Assembly: GCF_013304445.1 (NCBI RefSeq)
Contig: NZ_JAAITA010000011.1
Span: forward strand, 1-64,000
Source: Blautia hansenii
GTDB lineage: Bacteria; Bacillota; Clostridia; Lachnospirales; Lachnospiraceae
DNA: 64,000 nucleotides
Reading direction: 5' to 3'
Made by a program: the position numbers and the translations under genes. This document shows positions 25,412 to 35,301 of this stretch, in pieces; position 1 is the stretch's first letter; the number at the start of each line of letters is the position of its first letter. Below the pieces are notes generated by a model, which made no database searches, was not told where the DNA came from, and saw only the letters and a list, made by a program, of their open reading frames with translations.

Positions 25412-26168
25412 AACACACGCACATTATGATGATAAAGCGTTTGATAAAGACAGGGACGCACTGTTAAAGTCCATGCCTTTTAAAGGCGTGGAAACCATTG
25501 TAAATGTAGGGGCCTCTTTTCAGGGCGTATTGGATACGGTAAAACTCACAGAGCAGTATCCCTTCGTCTATGGCGCTGTGGGAATCCATCCGGACGAGGT
25601 GGGAGACCTGAGCGAAGAGAAAATAAGAATTCTGCGCAGATTCTGTGATTTGGAAAAAATTGTGGCTGTGGGAGAAATCGGTCTGGACTATTACTGGGAT
25701 AAGGAAGGTCATGACATACAGAAAAAATGGTTCGTGCGGCAGATGGACCTTGCAAAGGAGACGGGTTTGCCCATTATTGTGCACAGCCGGGATGCGGCAA
25801 AGGACACGATGGACATTATGAAAGCGGAGCGGGCCGATAACCTGAAAGGTGTGATTCACTGCTATTCTTACTCAAAAGAACAGGCCAAAGAGTATATGAA
25901 CATGGGATATTATCTTGGAATCGGCGGAGTGGTGACCTTCAAAAATGGAAAAAAGCTGAAAGAAGTGGTGGAATATGCGCCGCTGGATTACCTGCTTTTG
26001 GAGACAGACGCCCCGTATATGGCGCCGGAGCCCCATAGAGGAGAGCGAAACTGCTCCCTTTATTTGGAATATGTGGCGGAAACCATTGCGGAAATCAAAA
26101 GAATTTCCAGAGAAGAGGTAATAGAAGTGACACGGGAGAATGCCCGGAGGTTATTTGGAATAGGATAA
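25401..26168 (+). CDS. TatD family metal-dependent hydrolase / DNase
   Basis: A 255-aa TIM-barrel metallohydrolase. Metal ligands are visible in order: ETHAHYDD (HxH), AVGEIGLDYY (Glu ~93), PIIVHSRDA (His), GVIHCYS (His) and LLETDAPYM (Asp). Family members act as 3'-5' exodeoxyribonucleases or other phosphohydrolases in DNA repair and turnover. The start lies within the 3' end of the AI-2E gene, so expression is translationally coupled and probably riboswitch-dependent. A strong terminator follows. Confidence 0.92.
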   Translation: MIFETHAHYDDKAFDKDRDALLKSMPFKGVETIVNVGASFQGVLDTVKLTEQYPFVYGAVGIHPDEVGDLSEEKIRILRRFCDLEKIVAVGEIGLDYYWDKEGHDIQKKWFVRQMDLAKETGLPIIVHSRDAAKDTMDIMKAERADNLKGVIHCYSYSKEQAKEYMNMGYYLGIGGVVTFKNGKKLKEVVEYAPLDYLLLETDAPYMAPEPHRGERNCSLYLEYVAETIAEIKRISREEVIEVTRENARRLFGIG

Positions 26169-26170
26169 AA

Positions 26171-26219
26171 AGAAGCTGCTGTATAGAGTGCCGGCGGGCA
26201 CTTTATACAGCAGTTCTTT
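26171..26219. terminator. Bidirectional terminator between tatD and the GH2 gene
   Basis: A long stem with arms 26171-26192 and 26196-26218 (AGAAGCTGCTGTATAGAGTG side against CACTTTATACAGCAGTTCTT). T runs on one strand and A runs on the other serve both converging genes. Confidence 0.88.
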
Positions 26220-28484
26220 TTACTTAGGAATTTCCTGCAGTTTTTCATTTATGTAAGCCATGGCTTTTTCAGTCTGTGCTTCCTCGGCAGGGAGAGCAGA
26301 AGCGGTATCGCACAGACGATTATCCCCCATAACAGCCAGCATGGACTTTTTCAGATTGTAGCCTATCAGACTGCTGAGGGCATTTACGAGAATGTCAGAA
26401 GCTTCTTTATTTTCTAAAATTTCTCTGGCTGTATCATGGATAGAATAATATCCCTCGCGGAAAGTGAGTTCCCGTTCTTTATTCAGGTCTACATGTTCAA
26501 ACCAGTTAGTCACTCCGGTTTCGGAAGCGTCTTCCACAAACTGATAAGCAGAGAAAGGTTCGGAAACTTTCTCAAACACAGCGGTATCACAGCAGAAGGC
26601 ACTTTTGGCTGTGATGGTTGTAAAGCCTTCCTTTAAAGGAATGTTGCGGAAGAGGAATACCCGTTGTCCCTGTTCTTTCTTAAAGAAAGCGCCGTTGACA
26701 TATAAAGAAATTTCCGGTGCATTGCTGTATACCTTTATATCTATGGCAGAATCCGTCCGTTTTCCATAGCGTTTGCTGCAGATATGAACCATGGGTTCGG
26801 GATTCCAGTATGCTTTATACAAATAGAAGGAATCTTTTTTTATCTGCCGGTCTATGGTTACCAGTCCCTTATTGTTGCGTCCCGCTACACCGCCTTCTTT
26901 TCTGGCATCACAGCCGAAATCAAACATATTCCAGATATGCGTAGCCCACAGCCAGGGGCGTTCTTCAATGATTTTTGCCATGTGTTCATGGTAAAGAGCC
27001 TGATATTCTTCGCTGTAGTCTCCTGCTTTAGGTGTATCGCTGTGATAGGAAATAATACCCTCGCAGCCATATTCTGAAATTCCCAATGCACGCTGGGGGT
27101 AGGATTGATGGAAAGTATCAAGCCATTTTTCGTTATCTTCCAAAACACCGGTATACCAGCCAAAATAATGATTATAGCTGAGAATATCGGTAATACAGTT
27201 CTGTTCATCCTCCATAGGGAGAGAGGAAAGCTGCGCCATTGTGGTCAGACGGGAAGAATCTAAAGTCTTTGCCAAAGCATTTAAGTCTTTCAGGTTTGCC
27301 AGAAGCTGCGGTGTATTGGCTCCAATGGTAATCTCATTGGAAATCCCCCAGAAACAGATGGAAGAATGATTGTAGTTCTGGTAAATGAGTTCTTTCATCT
27401 GCAGAATACAGTTTTGGTGGGCGTCGGGCGTGTCACTCATGCGGCTGATAAAAGGAATTTCAGCCCAAACAATAAATCCCATTTCATCGCAGAGATTGTA
27501 GAAATCCTGACTGTGCTGGTAATGGGCAAGACGAATGGTGTTGGCGCCCACTTCTTTTATAAGGCGTGCGTCCATTTCGTGGTGTGCCAGAGTCAGGGCA
27601 TTGCCAAGTCCAAGAAAATCCTGATGACGGGAAACACCACGCAGTGGTGTCAGTATTCCATTGAGATAGAACCCTTTTTCCGGGTCTACGTGGAACTCTC
27701 GGAAACCATGACGGACAGTTACCTGATCAAGAACTTCATTGTGGCGGTACAGCTCTGCTTTTATGCTGTAGAGATAAGGTGACTGAACACCCTGCCACAG
27801 ATGAACATCAGACAGGAAAAATTCTGTATAAGTATCAGCTGCAGCCGGCTGTGCTGTCTGTGCAATCAGAGAACCCTCCTGGTCATAAATGCTGAAAAGC
27901 ACCTGGTCAGTTTCCTTTGCATTGGAAACATAGGCGTGGAGGGAAAGCTGGACCTGATTTCCGTTTTTTATTTCTGAGCAGGCCGTTATGCCTTCGGAAC
28001 CATAATAATCCAGACAGAAATGGGTCTTGGGAACGGTAAGGACTCTCACATCGCGGTACAGTCCGCCATAAAAGGTAAAGTCAGCAACCTGTGGATAAAT
28101 ATGGTCATAGTGCTGATTGTCTGTCATGACAGAGAGAAGATTCAAGCCCTTATGGAGAAATGCAGTAATGTCCACACGGAAACTGCTGTACCCGCCTTCA
28201 TGTTCTGTTACCTGTGTGCCATTTACATAAACCTTACATAAAGAAGCTGCAGCCAGAAATTCTATATAGATGCAGGTATCAGAGGGCAGTTCTGAAATCT
28301 GCAGTTCTCTGACATACCAGCATGCCCCGCGGTAGTAATCACTGCCGCCGTCTTGGCCGTCCAGGCAGTTCCAGGTATGGGGCAGTGAGACCCGCTCCCA
28401 GTTTTCAGGAAGTATCTGGGGAATCTGTTCCTGTTTGTTTTTAGCAAAAAACCAGTCGTCTTTCAGTGTTATTATTTGTCTCAT
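26220..28484 (-). CDS. GH2 family beta-galactosidase-like enzyme
   Basis: A 754-aa cytoplasmic glycosidase with the GH2 order: sugar-binding domain (WxxxxLPHTWN at ~29-39, YRGACWYVRE at ~51), immunoglobulin-like domain, catalytic barrel and a DUF4982-like C-terminal beta domain (residues ~570-620). GISNEIT gives acid/base Glu384 and GISEYGCEG gives nucleophile Glu471. Substrate could be beta-galactosides or beta-glucuronides; motifs do not decide. No signal peptide. It is transcribed away from tatD and lies next to an AraC regulator and a GPH symporter/GH3 pair. Its ribosome site GGAGG is part of a leader inverted repeat. Confidence 0.88.
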   Translation of the reverse strand: MRQIITLKDDWFFAKNKQEQIPQILPENWERVSLPHTWNCLDGQDGGSDYYRGACWYVRELQISELPSDTCIYIEFLAAASLCKVYVNGTQVTEHEGGYSSFRVDITAFLHKGLNLLSVMTDNQHYDHIYPQVADFTFYGGLYRDVRVLTVPKTHFCLDYYGSEGITACSEIKNGNQVQLSLHAYVSNAKETDQVLFSIYDQEGSLIAQTAQPAAADTYTEFFLSDVHLWQGVQSPYLYSIKAELYRHNEVLDQVTVRHGFREFHVDPEKGFYLNGILTPLRGVSRHQDFLGLGNALTLAHHEMDARLIKEVGANTIRLAHYQHSQDFYNLCDEMGFIVWAEIPFISRMSDTPDAHQNCILQMKELIYQNYNHSSICFWGISNEITIGANTPQLLANLKDLNALAKTLDSSRLTTMAQLSSLPMEDEQNCITDILSYNHYFGWYTGVLEDNEKWLDTFHQSYPQRALGISEYGCEGIISYHSDTPKAGDYSEEYQALYHEHMAKIIEERPWLWATHIWNMFDFGCDARKEGGVAGRNNKGLVTIDRQIKKDSFYLYKAYWNPEPMVHICSKRYGKRTDSAIDIKVYSNAPEISLYVNGAFFKKEQGQRVFLFRNIPLKEGFTTITAKSAFCCDTAVFEKVSEPFSAYQFVEDASETGVTNWFEHVDLNKERELTFREGYYSIHDTAREILENKEASDILVNALSSLIGYNLKKSMLAVMGDNRLCDTASALPAEEAQTEKAMAYINEKLQEIPK

Positions 28485-28495
28485 AAGTTGTGTTT

Positions 28496-28551
28496 CCTCC
28501 CGGTATTAGAATAATATCTGGCTGTATTCTAGCATATACAGAACCGGGAGG
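28496..28551 (-). promoter_or_regulatory. Leader inverted repeat covering the GH2 ribosome site
   Basis: On the minus strand, CCTCCCGGT (28551-28543 side) is complementary to ACCGGGAGG (28504-28496), with a 38-nt gap. The downstream arm is the Shine-Dalgarno sequence of the GH2 gene. If both arms are in the transcript, the site would be masked. It could also be the 3' stem of the AraC transcript. Confidence 0.45.
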
Positions 28552-28590
28552 TGAGTAGGATTCTTGGGAATTACCGTAAAATTTATACTT

Positions 28591-29727
28591 TTAGGAAAGA
28601 ATTTCACTTCGGTAGTCTTTGGGTGTCTTTCCAACAATTTTCTTAAACATCTTTGTGAAATAGTTTACATCGGCAATTCCGCAGTGCTGTGCAATGGTCT
28701 GAATCTGGAGATTGGATGTGTTCAGAAGAAAGACCGCATGGTTGATTCTTTTGCGTTTTACATATTCTGTCAGGGTGAGTCCGGTTTCCTTCTTAAAAAG
28801 TGCGGACAGGTAGCTGGGATTGACATTCAGGCGCTTGGCCTGGGCGTCCAGACCCAAATTCCCCGTCAGGTTTGTGGTAATCTGCGTCATAACCTTTTGT
28901 ATAATAGGGGAGTAACCCTTCAGGGAATGGCTTTGAACCAGATGGCAGTATTTGCGGATAATATCTTTTTGCAGAGCCAGAGAATCAGTGGGACGGGACA
29001 GCTTCACAATTCTTTCCAGCGTATGGGAGGAAAGGTGTCCAATATGAATCGGAGGTACGTCGGCAGATTCTGCAGCTTTGCGCAGTAAAGTGTTTAACAT
29101 AATGCTCTGGGCTTTCTTCCATTCCAGAGTGTTTTCCCAGGGGAAAACAGAATAGTTTTTCTTGAGGGCAAAGAAACGGTTCAGAAAGATTTCTGTGGCA
29201 TTCCATTGCCCCTGGCTGACCAGCTTCAGCAGTTCGTTCTCGCAGTCGTAATATTCTTCCATGAGCTGTATGCTCAGCAGAGTTTCTCTTGGGAGCTCCA
29301 TGTCCTGACTTTCCGTAGTGGGATTCAGTTCGGGAGCGGCAGGGGTTTCGATATTCTGAAAAGAAAAATTGTCTAGGGTTCCCCAAAGCAATTCTCCAAA
29401 GGTATTTACAATGGTGAAGAGGGCGCTTTCGTCTGTGAGTACGGGAATCCCGGGAGAAAAAGTCTGAGGCGCGGTTTCTTTTTCAGCAAAAACAGAAGAA
29501 ACTACATAAGGTCCTATGGAAATATAGGAAGCAGGCTGCGTATCAGGAAGGCGAAAGAAAAGGAAATAGAATCCTGAAGTCCGGATCCGATAAATAGTGT
29601 TGGTTGAATCAGAAGTCAGGCAGTTGGAGAATGGCTTTAAATCTTCTGGGGACTGCAGACAGGAGACGGTCAGGTTCATGTTTTTTAGTATATTAGAAAA
29701 GAAAAGAAATTCTTTTTTCCAGTGCAT
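28591..29727 (-). CDS. AraC family transcriptional regulator
   Basis: A 378-aa regulator with a long N-terminal sensing part of no clear family and a C-terminal AraC DNA-binding domain (LGLDAQAKRLNVNPSYLSALFKKETG, then the second helix-turn-helix with IADVNYFTKMFKKIVGKTPKDYR). It likely controls the adjacent GH2 gene and the divergent GPH symporter/GH3 genes in response to an imported sugar. ATG at 29727 follows AAGGAGGATATT and is preferred over an upstream in-frame start. A promoter lies at 29774-29802. Confidence 0.88.
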   Translation of the reverse strand: MHWKKEFLFFSNILKNMNLTVSCLQSPEDLKPFSNCLTSDSTNTIYRIRTSGFYFLFFRLPDTQPASYISIGPYVVSSVFAEKETAPQTFSPGIPVLTDESALFTIVNTFGELLWGTLDNFSFQNIETPAAPELNPTTESQDMELPRETLLSIQLMEEYYDCENELLKLVSQGQWNATEIFLNRFFALKKNYSVFPWENTLEWKKAQSIMLNTLLRKAAESADVPPIHIGHLSSHTLERIVKLSRPTDSLALQKDIIRKYCHLVQSHSLKGYSPIIQKVMTQITTNLTGNLGLDAQAKRLNVNPSYLSALFKKETGLTLTEYVKRKRINHAVFLLNTSNLQIQTIAQHCGIADVNYFTKMFKKIVGKTPKDYRSEILS

Positions 29728-29773
29728 AATATCCTCCTTACAGGTGACAGGGACAATAGTATATATATTGTTA

Positions 29774-29802
29774 ATTATCGTATAATTTTTTGAGTTATTC
29801 AA
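29774..29802 (-). promoter_or_regulatory. Promoter for the AraC gene
   Basis: On the minus strand TTGAAT, 17-nt spacer, GATAAT. It lies in the divergent region shared with the GPH symporter; no convincing plus-strand promoter was found there. Confidence 0.5.
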
Positions 29803-29907
29803 GCGTAACATAAAAAAATACGGGAAGTTCACAAAAAATTACTCACATAAATGGCAGAGAGTGGGGTAATATTCAAGGACAGAACAAATACAGGAGGAGA
29901 AAATGAA

Positions 29908-31314
29908 ATGAAGAATGAAAAAGCTATGCGTCCTTTTGGAATAAGGGATAAAGTCGGCTATATGTTTGGAGACTTCGGAAATGATTTTACATTCCTTTTT
30001 GCCAGCACCTTTCTTATGATTTTTTACACAAAGGTTCTGGGAATCGGAATGGGAATGGTAGGGACCCTGTTTCTGGTAGCCCGTTGTATTGATGCGTTTA
30101 CAGATGTTACCATGGGGCAGATTGTAGACAGAGCAAAAGAACAGAAGGACGGACGTTTCCGCCCATGGATACGCCGTATGTGCGGTCCGGTGGCTCTGGC
30201 TAGCTTTCTGATGTATCAGTCCGCTCTGGCCGATGCGTCTATGACGATTAAAGTGGTTTATATGTTTGTAACGTATATTCTGTGGGGAAGCGTGTTCTAT
30301 ACTTCGATTAACATACCGTATGGTTCTATGGCTTCAGTACTCAGCAGTGAAAGTGATGACCGTTCCTCTCTTTCTACTTTCAGAAGTGTGGGAGCGTCCC
30401 TGGCCAGCCTCATAGTCTGCGTTGCAGGACCTATGATGGTTTACACTACAGACGAAGCGGGAAATCAGATTGTAGAAGGAAGCCGCTTTACCCTGATTGC
30501 GGGTATATTTTCCGTAAGCGCAGTGATTTGTTATCTGCTCTGCTATTTTATGACGACAGAGCGTGTGAAGAGAGCGGCGGGAACAGAAGAAAAAACAAGC
30601 GTTGTAAAATCCTTAAAATCTGCCCTGACCAGCAGGGCTTTAATCGGAATTATTGCAGCGGCAATTCTGCTTCTTTTGGCTTCCTTGATGGCACAGTCTG
30701 TAAACCAGTATGTGTTTATTGACTATTTTAAAAATAAAACGGGTCTGTCACTTTTAAGTTTATGTGCGATTATTCCGTCATTTTTACTGGCGCCGTTCAT
30801 TGTTCCGCTGAGCAGAAAATTTGGTAAAAGAGAGCTTGGTGCAGCCGGATGTATTGTGGGTGGTTTATCCTCCGTTCTTTTATTCTTTATGCATACTAAG
30901 TCTATGGGATTGTATATCGCCGTTTCTGTAGTAGGATATATTGGATTTGGATTCTTTAATATGATTATCTGGGCCCTGATTACAGATGTTATCGATGACC
31001 AGGAAGTCAGAACCGGAAAACGCGAAGACGGTACGGTTTATGCGGTGTATTCCTTTGCAAGAAAAATCGGACAGGCTTTGGCCGGTGGTATGGGCGCCTG
31101 GGCTTTAGGACTGGCAGGCTACAACTCTTCCGTACAGGTGCAGACCCAGGAGGTAGCAGATAAAATTTACGGTGTGGCAACCATGCTGCCGGGAATCTTA
31201 TATATTGGCGTTGGACTTTGCCTGCTGTTTCTTTATCCTTTAAGTAAGAAAAAAGTAGAAGAGAACATTCTGCTTTTGAAAGAGAGAAGACAGGACGGTG
31301 TGAAAGGAGAATAA
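29908..31314 (+). CDS. GPH family sugar:cation symporter (MFS)
   Basis: A 468-aa, 12-helix transporter of the glycoside-pentoside-hexuronide family (MelB/XynB-like). The N-terminal RDKVGYMFGDFGNDFTF and the DRAKEQKDGRFRPWI loop between helices 2 and 3 are signatures. A second conserved loop carries DVIDDQEVRTGKREDGTVYA near residue 365. It imports an oligosaccharide, likely for the GH3 enzyme encoded 4 bp downstream. AGGAGG lies 9 nt before the ATG. Transcribed divergently from the AraC gene. Confidence 0.9.
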   Translation: MKNEKAMRPFGIRDKVGYMFGDFGNDFTFLFASTFLMIFYTKVLGIGMGMVGTLFLVARCIDAFTDVTMGQIVDRAKEQKDGRFRPWIRRMCGPVALASFLMYQSALADASMTIKVVYMFVTYILWGSVFYTSINIPYGSMASVLSSESDDRSSLSTFRSVGASLASLIVCVAGPMMVYTTDEAGNQIVEGSRFTLIAGIFSVSAVICYLLCYFMTTERVKRAAGTEEKTSVVKSLKSALTSRALIGIIAAAILLLLASLMAQSVNQYVFIDYFKNKTGLSLLSLCAIIPSFLLAPFIVPLSRKFGKRELGAAGCIVGGLSSVLLFFMHTKSMGLYIAVSVVGYIGFGFFNMIIWALITDVIDDQEVRTGKREDGTVYAVYSFARKIGQALAGGMGAWALGLAGYNSSVQVQTQEVADKIYGVATMLPGILYIGVGLCLLFLYPLSKKKVEENILLLKERRQDGVKGE

Positions 31315-31318
31315 GGAA

Positions 31319-33628
31319 ATGATACAGGAAACTGAACCAAAAATATTAAGTAAAAAGAATCCGAAAGGTCCGCTCCTGAAGTGGTCTGCAGATTCCGGAG
31401 TGAAATTGCTGGAAAAAGACGGTTTATATTTTAAAGACTTGGCAAAAGACGGGAATTTTTATCCCTATGAAGACTGGAGACTGTCCGCACAGGAAAGGGC
31501 AGAAGATTTGGCCTCCAGGCTGTCCATAGAGCAAATTGCAGGACTGATGCTTTACAGTAAGCATCAGTTTGTACCTGGACTTTCTTCCGACTATTTCGGG
31601 AAGGTGACCTATAGCGGAACTTCTTTACAGGAGGCTCAGGTTCCTGTACATGCTTTGTCAGACCAGCAGAAAACCTTTCTCACAGAAGATTTTTTACGGC
31701 ATGTTCTTGTGGTGGCTGTTTCTTCCGCAGAGTCATCTGCGAAGTGGAATAATCGTCTGCAGGCGCTGACAGAAGGATTGGAATGGGGCATACCGGTTTC
31801 CGTCAGCTCTGACCCAAGACACGGTACGACGGTATCTTTTGAGTTTGACGCCGGTGCAGGCGGAGACATTTCCCATTGGCCTGAATCTTTGGGAATGACA
31901 GCGGCATTTGACCCGGAATTGGTGAGAAAGTTCGGGAAAATTGCTTCACAGGAGTATCGGGCGCTGGGAATTAATACTGCCTTGTCTCCTCAGATAGATT
32001 TAAGCACAGAGCCCCGCTGGAGCCGTTTCGGAGGAAGCTTCGGAGAACATTCCGGCTTGAGCGCAGAACTGGCGGAAGCTTATTGTGACGGATTCCAGAC
32101 TTCGGAAGGTGAGAAGGAGATTGAGGACGGCTGGGGGTATGACAGTGTAAATGCCATGGTGAAGCACTGGCCGGGCGGAGGCGCCGTAGAAGGCGGACGT
32201 GATGCCCATTTCCCATGCGGAAAATATTCTGTTTATCCGGGAAATAATTTCGAAGAGCATTTAATTCCATTTACGGAAGGTGCTTTTAAGTTAAAGGGAA
32301 AGACCAAAATGGCCAGCGCAGTTATGCCTTATTATACCATTATTTACGGACAGCCCGGAGGCGAGAATGTAGGGTGCAGTTACAGCAAATATCTGGTTCA
32401 GGATTTGCTGCGGGGAACCTGCAATTACGACGGTGTTGTCTGCACAGACTGGAGTATTACAGCGGATGAAGGCCCTCTTGACAGTATGTACAGCGGAAAA
32501 TGCTGGGGCGTAGAGCATTTGAGTGAACCGGAGAGATGTTATAAGGTTATTATGGCAGGCGTAGACCAGTTCGGCGGTTTAAACGAGAAGGAAAATGTTC
32601 TGAAGGCATATGAAATTGGGGTAAAGGAACACGGAGAAGCCTTTATGAAGCAAAGATTTCAGGATTCTGCCCGCAGACTTCTGAAAAATATTTTCCGTAC
32701 CGGATTGTTTGAAAATCCGTATCTGGTTCCGGAAGAATCCGCAAGGCTTGTGGGATGTCCGGAATATATGCAGGAAGGGTTTGAAGCCCAGCTGAAGTCT
32801 GTGGTTATGCTGAAAAACAGGAATCAGGTGCTGCCTCTTAAGGAAAAGACTAAGGTATATGTTCCTAAGCAGTATATACCCGCCTATACGGACTGGATGG
32901 AAAATCAGGTGAAAGAGCATTGGGAATTACCAATGAATCCTGGGCTGCTGAACAAATACTTTACACTGGTGGATACACCACAGGAGGCAGAGGCTGCAAT
33001 CTGCTTTTTGAGACAGCCGGATGGCGCCGGGTTCAGCCTTTTAGGAGGATATGATGCAAAAGACAGGGAAAACGGAGGGAACGGATACCTTCCGGTGAGC
33101 CTTCAGTACCGCCCGTATACGGCAGAAAAAGCAAGGGAACACAGCATTGCAGGGGGTGATCCGCAGGAAGATTTTATCAACAGAGGATATAAAGGAAAGA
33201 CCACAGAAGTAGACAATGAATGCGACCTGGATATGCTTCTGGATACCCGCAGACAGATGGGAGATAAGCCTGTGATTGCCTGCGTGAGCATGACGGGGCC
33301 TATGGTGATGGCAGAATTTGAAGAGGCAGCGGACGCAATTCTCACCACCTTTGGAAATCTTCCCCAGGCTTTAATGGAAATTATCAGCGGAAGGAAAGAA
33401 CCGTCAGGTTTGCTTCCTCTGCAGATTCCGGAAAATATGGATACCGTGGAAGAGCAGTATGAGGATGTTCCTTTTGATATGATATGTCATGTGGACAGTG
33501 AGGGACATACCTATGATTTCGGATATGGATTAAACTGGAAAGGCGTTATCTATGATGAACGTGTCAGAAAATATGCTCATCATCCGGAGAAAAATATCAA
33601 TAAAAAAGATATGGAAACAGAAAGCTAA
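31319..33628 (+). CDS. GH3 family beta-glucosidase-like enzyme
   Basis: A 769-aa GH3 protein: N-terminal barrel (residues ~60-440) with KHWPGGGAVEGGRDAH, nucleophile Asp377 in GVVCTDWS, then the alpha/beta sandwich and a C-terminal part ending soon after, apparently without a full fibronectin-like domain. It resembles the exo-1,4/1,3-beta-glucosidase branch found in Lachnospiraceae. No signal peptide, so it probably cleaves sugars brought in by the GPH symporter. The exact linkage is not known. The gene is the second in its operon. Confidence 0.88.
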   Translation: MIQETEPKILSKKNPKGPLLKWSADSGVKLLEKDGLYFKDLAKDGNFYPYEDWRLSAQERAEDLASRLSIEQIAGLMLYSKHQFVPGLSSDYFGKVTYSGTSLQEAQVPVHALSDQQKTFLTEDFLRHVLVVAVSSAESSAKWNNRLQALTEGLEWGIPVSVSSDPRHGTTVSFEFDAGAGGDISHWPESLGMTAAFDPELVRKFGKIASQEYRALGINTALSPQIDLSTEPRWSRFGGSFGEHSGLSAELAEAYCDGFQTSEGEKEIEDGWGYDSVNAMVKHWPGGGAVEGGRDAHFPCGKYSVYPGNNFEEHLIPFTEGAFKLKGKTKMASAVMPYYTIIYGQPGGENVGCSYSKYLVQDLLRGTCNYDGVVCTDWSITADEGPLDSMYSGKCWGVEHLSEPERCYKVIMAGVDQFGGLNEKENVLKAYEIGVKEHGEAFMKQRFQDSARRLLKNIFRTGLFENPYLVPEESARLVGCPEYMQEGFEAQLKSVVMLKNRNQVLPLKEKTKVYVPKQYIPAYTDWMENQVKEHWELPMNPGLLNKYFTLVDTPQEAEAAICFLRQPDGAGFSLLGGYDAKDRENGGNGYLPVSLQYRPYTAEKAREHSIAGGDPQEDFINRGYKGKTTEVDNECDLDMLLDTRRQMGDKPVIACVSMTGPMVMAEFEEAADAILTTFGNLPQALMEIISGRKEPSGLLPLQIPENMDTVEEQYEDVPFDMICHVDSEGHTYDFGYGLNWKGVIYDERVRKYAHHPEKNINKKDMETES

Positions 33629-33668
33629 GAGCTGTTTTGAGAAGCTGACAGTTTTCTGAAGCGTTTGG

Positions 33669-33708
33669 ACAAGGGCAGAAAGTTGAGAAAGAGACTTTCT
33701 GTCCTTGT
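33669..33708. terminator. Terminator between GH3 and the response regulator
   Basis: ACAAGGGCAGAAAGT pairs with ACTTTCTGTCCTTGT (one mismatch) around a ten-base loop. The flanking T run is weak on the plus strand. It separates converging genes. Confidence 0.65.
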
Positions 33709-33756
33709 TATATTGTTCAGTCAGAAAGCGAAATCAATTCTCCTCGAAATGCTTTT

Positions 33757-35301
33757 TTACAAATTTTTAGATTCTTTGTCCGCTCTCATTTTCTGAATAT
33801 ATTCTTTGGGTGTCATTTTCGTATATTTTTTAAATAAGTGGCTGAAATACTGCGGATTATTGCCGCACCCTACTTGTTCCGCGATAGAGTAGATTTTTTC
33901 AGCGTCACAATTAATTAAAAGCTGCTTGGCTTTCTTAATGCGCAGTTCATTCAGATAAGCGGAGAATTTTATCCCGGTTTGCAGAACAAACTGGCGGCTT
34001 ACATAGTCTACATTCATAAAAAGCTGATTTTCTACAATCCATTTCAAGGTTAAATTGCAATCCCCGATATGTTCATTGGTGTAATCTAAAATTTCCTGTA
34101 TAAAAGGTTTCAGTTTTCCATTGCTGATAACCGGTGCGGGATACAGAATTTCCAGTTTCTCAAAAAGAAAATCGCAGATTTCCTGATTGGAAGCTACAGA
34201 AGCGGTAAACATCATAAAATTGGTCAGTTCCGCAGCAGGAAGGGAAGTAAAATTCTGCATGGCCCTTAATAAAAGGCTGTTGACCAGGGAACGGAGAAAG
34301 TTCAAGTCTTTAATAGAAGTTATAAGCTGCTTTAATTCCGCCAGAAGATTTTGGTGCAGGGTTTCATCCGTTTCCTTTGCCAACAGGTCGGAAATCTCCA
34401 ATGTTTTCTGAAATACATAGTTGTAATTGCAGATGGTAATGGGATGGGTGCCGGAGTACAGGTAAATGGTTTCGTAGCGTTTTACTTTCCGGCACACAGT
34501 TTCCAGAAGCGGCATGAGGGCATCATAAATTTCTTCCTGAAAAGTACATGGACTTTGTGTCAGACTCTCTGAAAGAAATCCGGAAAGGCCGGACAGGTCA
34601 GAAAATCCCTTTGCCGGGTGGGGAAAGAAAAATAACAGAGAATTTTTCACATAAACGCAGGCAAAGGAAGAATCAAGGCCATGGCTTTTGAAAAAATACT
34701 GTATCAGGGAAATACAGGAACTGACAAAGGATTCTTCCAGAAAAAATACATAGCATAAATGGTAGGGGGTATGATAGAAATCAAGGTAGGTTTCATAAAG
34801 GGGCGGCAGCTTTTTAGCAGGCAGGTCTGAAGACAGAAGCTGCAGCAAAATATCATACATCAAATTTTTCTGCAGATGCCCGCCCAAAGAGGGCAGACTT
34901 TGCCCTGCAGCCTGTGAGGGCAGCTTTTTGTAATGCTCCTTTATAGAGTCCTTTACGGCCTCTATGATTTCCTGTTCGCTGCAGGGCTTTAAGATATAGT
35001 GTTTGATGCCGTATTTCATGGCTTCCCTGGCATAGGAAAAATCATGATATCCGGAAAGGATAATAAACTGGATATTATCATGATTCTGGGTGATTTTCTG
35101 AATTAATTCCAAGCCTGACAATTTAGGCATGCGAATGTCTGTCAGGACAATGTCGGGATATTCATCTAAAATAGCATCGTAAGCCTCAAGACCGTTCTTA
35201 CATACCCCTACAATTTCAATATCAAGGCTTTTCCAGTCTATAATACTGCACATAGTTTCACGGATTATTTTTTCATCATCAGCAATCAGCAATCGAAGCA
35301 T
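33757..35301 (-). CDS. YesN-type response regulator (receiver + AraC domain)
   Basis: A 514-aa regulator: receiver domain (residues 1-120) with acidic DDE at 8-10, phosphorylation Asp55 in VLTDIRMPK and Lys ~105 in YILKPCS; a long middle region; and a C-terminal AraC helix-turn-helix pair ending in GCGNNPQYFSHLFKKYTKMTPKEY. It pairs with the histidine kinase whose 3' end overlaps its start by 23 bp. It most likely activates the divergent ABC importer/GH4 operon. Confidence 0.92.
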   Translation of the reverse strand: MLRLLIADDEKIIRETMCSIIDWKSLDIEIVGVCKNGLEAYDAILDEYPDIVLTDIRMPKLSGLELIQKITQNHDNIQFIILSGYHDFSYAREAMKYGIKHYILKPCSEQEIIEAVKDSIKEHYKKLPSQAAGQSLPSLGGHLQKNLMYDILLQLLSSDLPAKKLPPLYETYLDFYHTPYHLCYVFFLEESFVSSCISLIQYFFKSHGLDSSFACVYVKNSLLFFFPHPAKGFSDLSGLSGFLSESLTQSPCTFQEEIYDALMPLLETVCRKVKRYETIYLYSGTHPITICNYNYVFQKTLEISDLLAKETDETLHQNLLAELKQLITSIKDLNFLRSLVNSLLLRAMQNFTSLPAAELTNFMMFTASVASNQEICDFLFEKLEILYPAPVISNGKLKPFIQEILDYTNEHIGDCNLTLKWIVENQLFMNVDYVSRQFVLQTGIKFSAYLNELRIKKAKQLLINCDAEKIYSIAEQVGCGNNPQYFSHLFKKYTKMTPKEYIQKMRADKESKNL

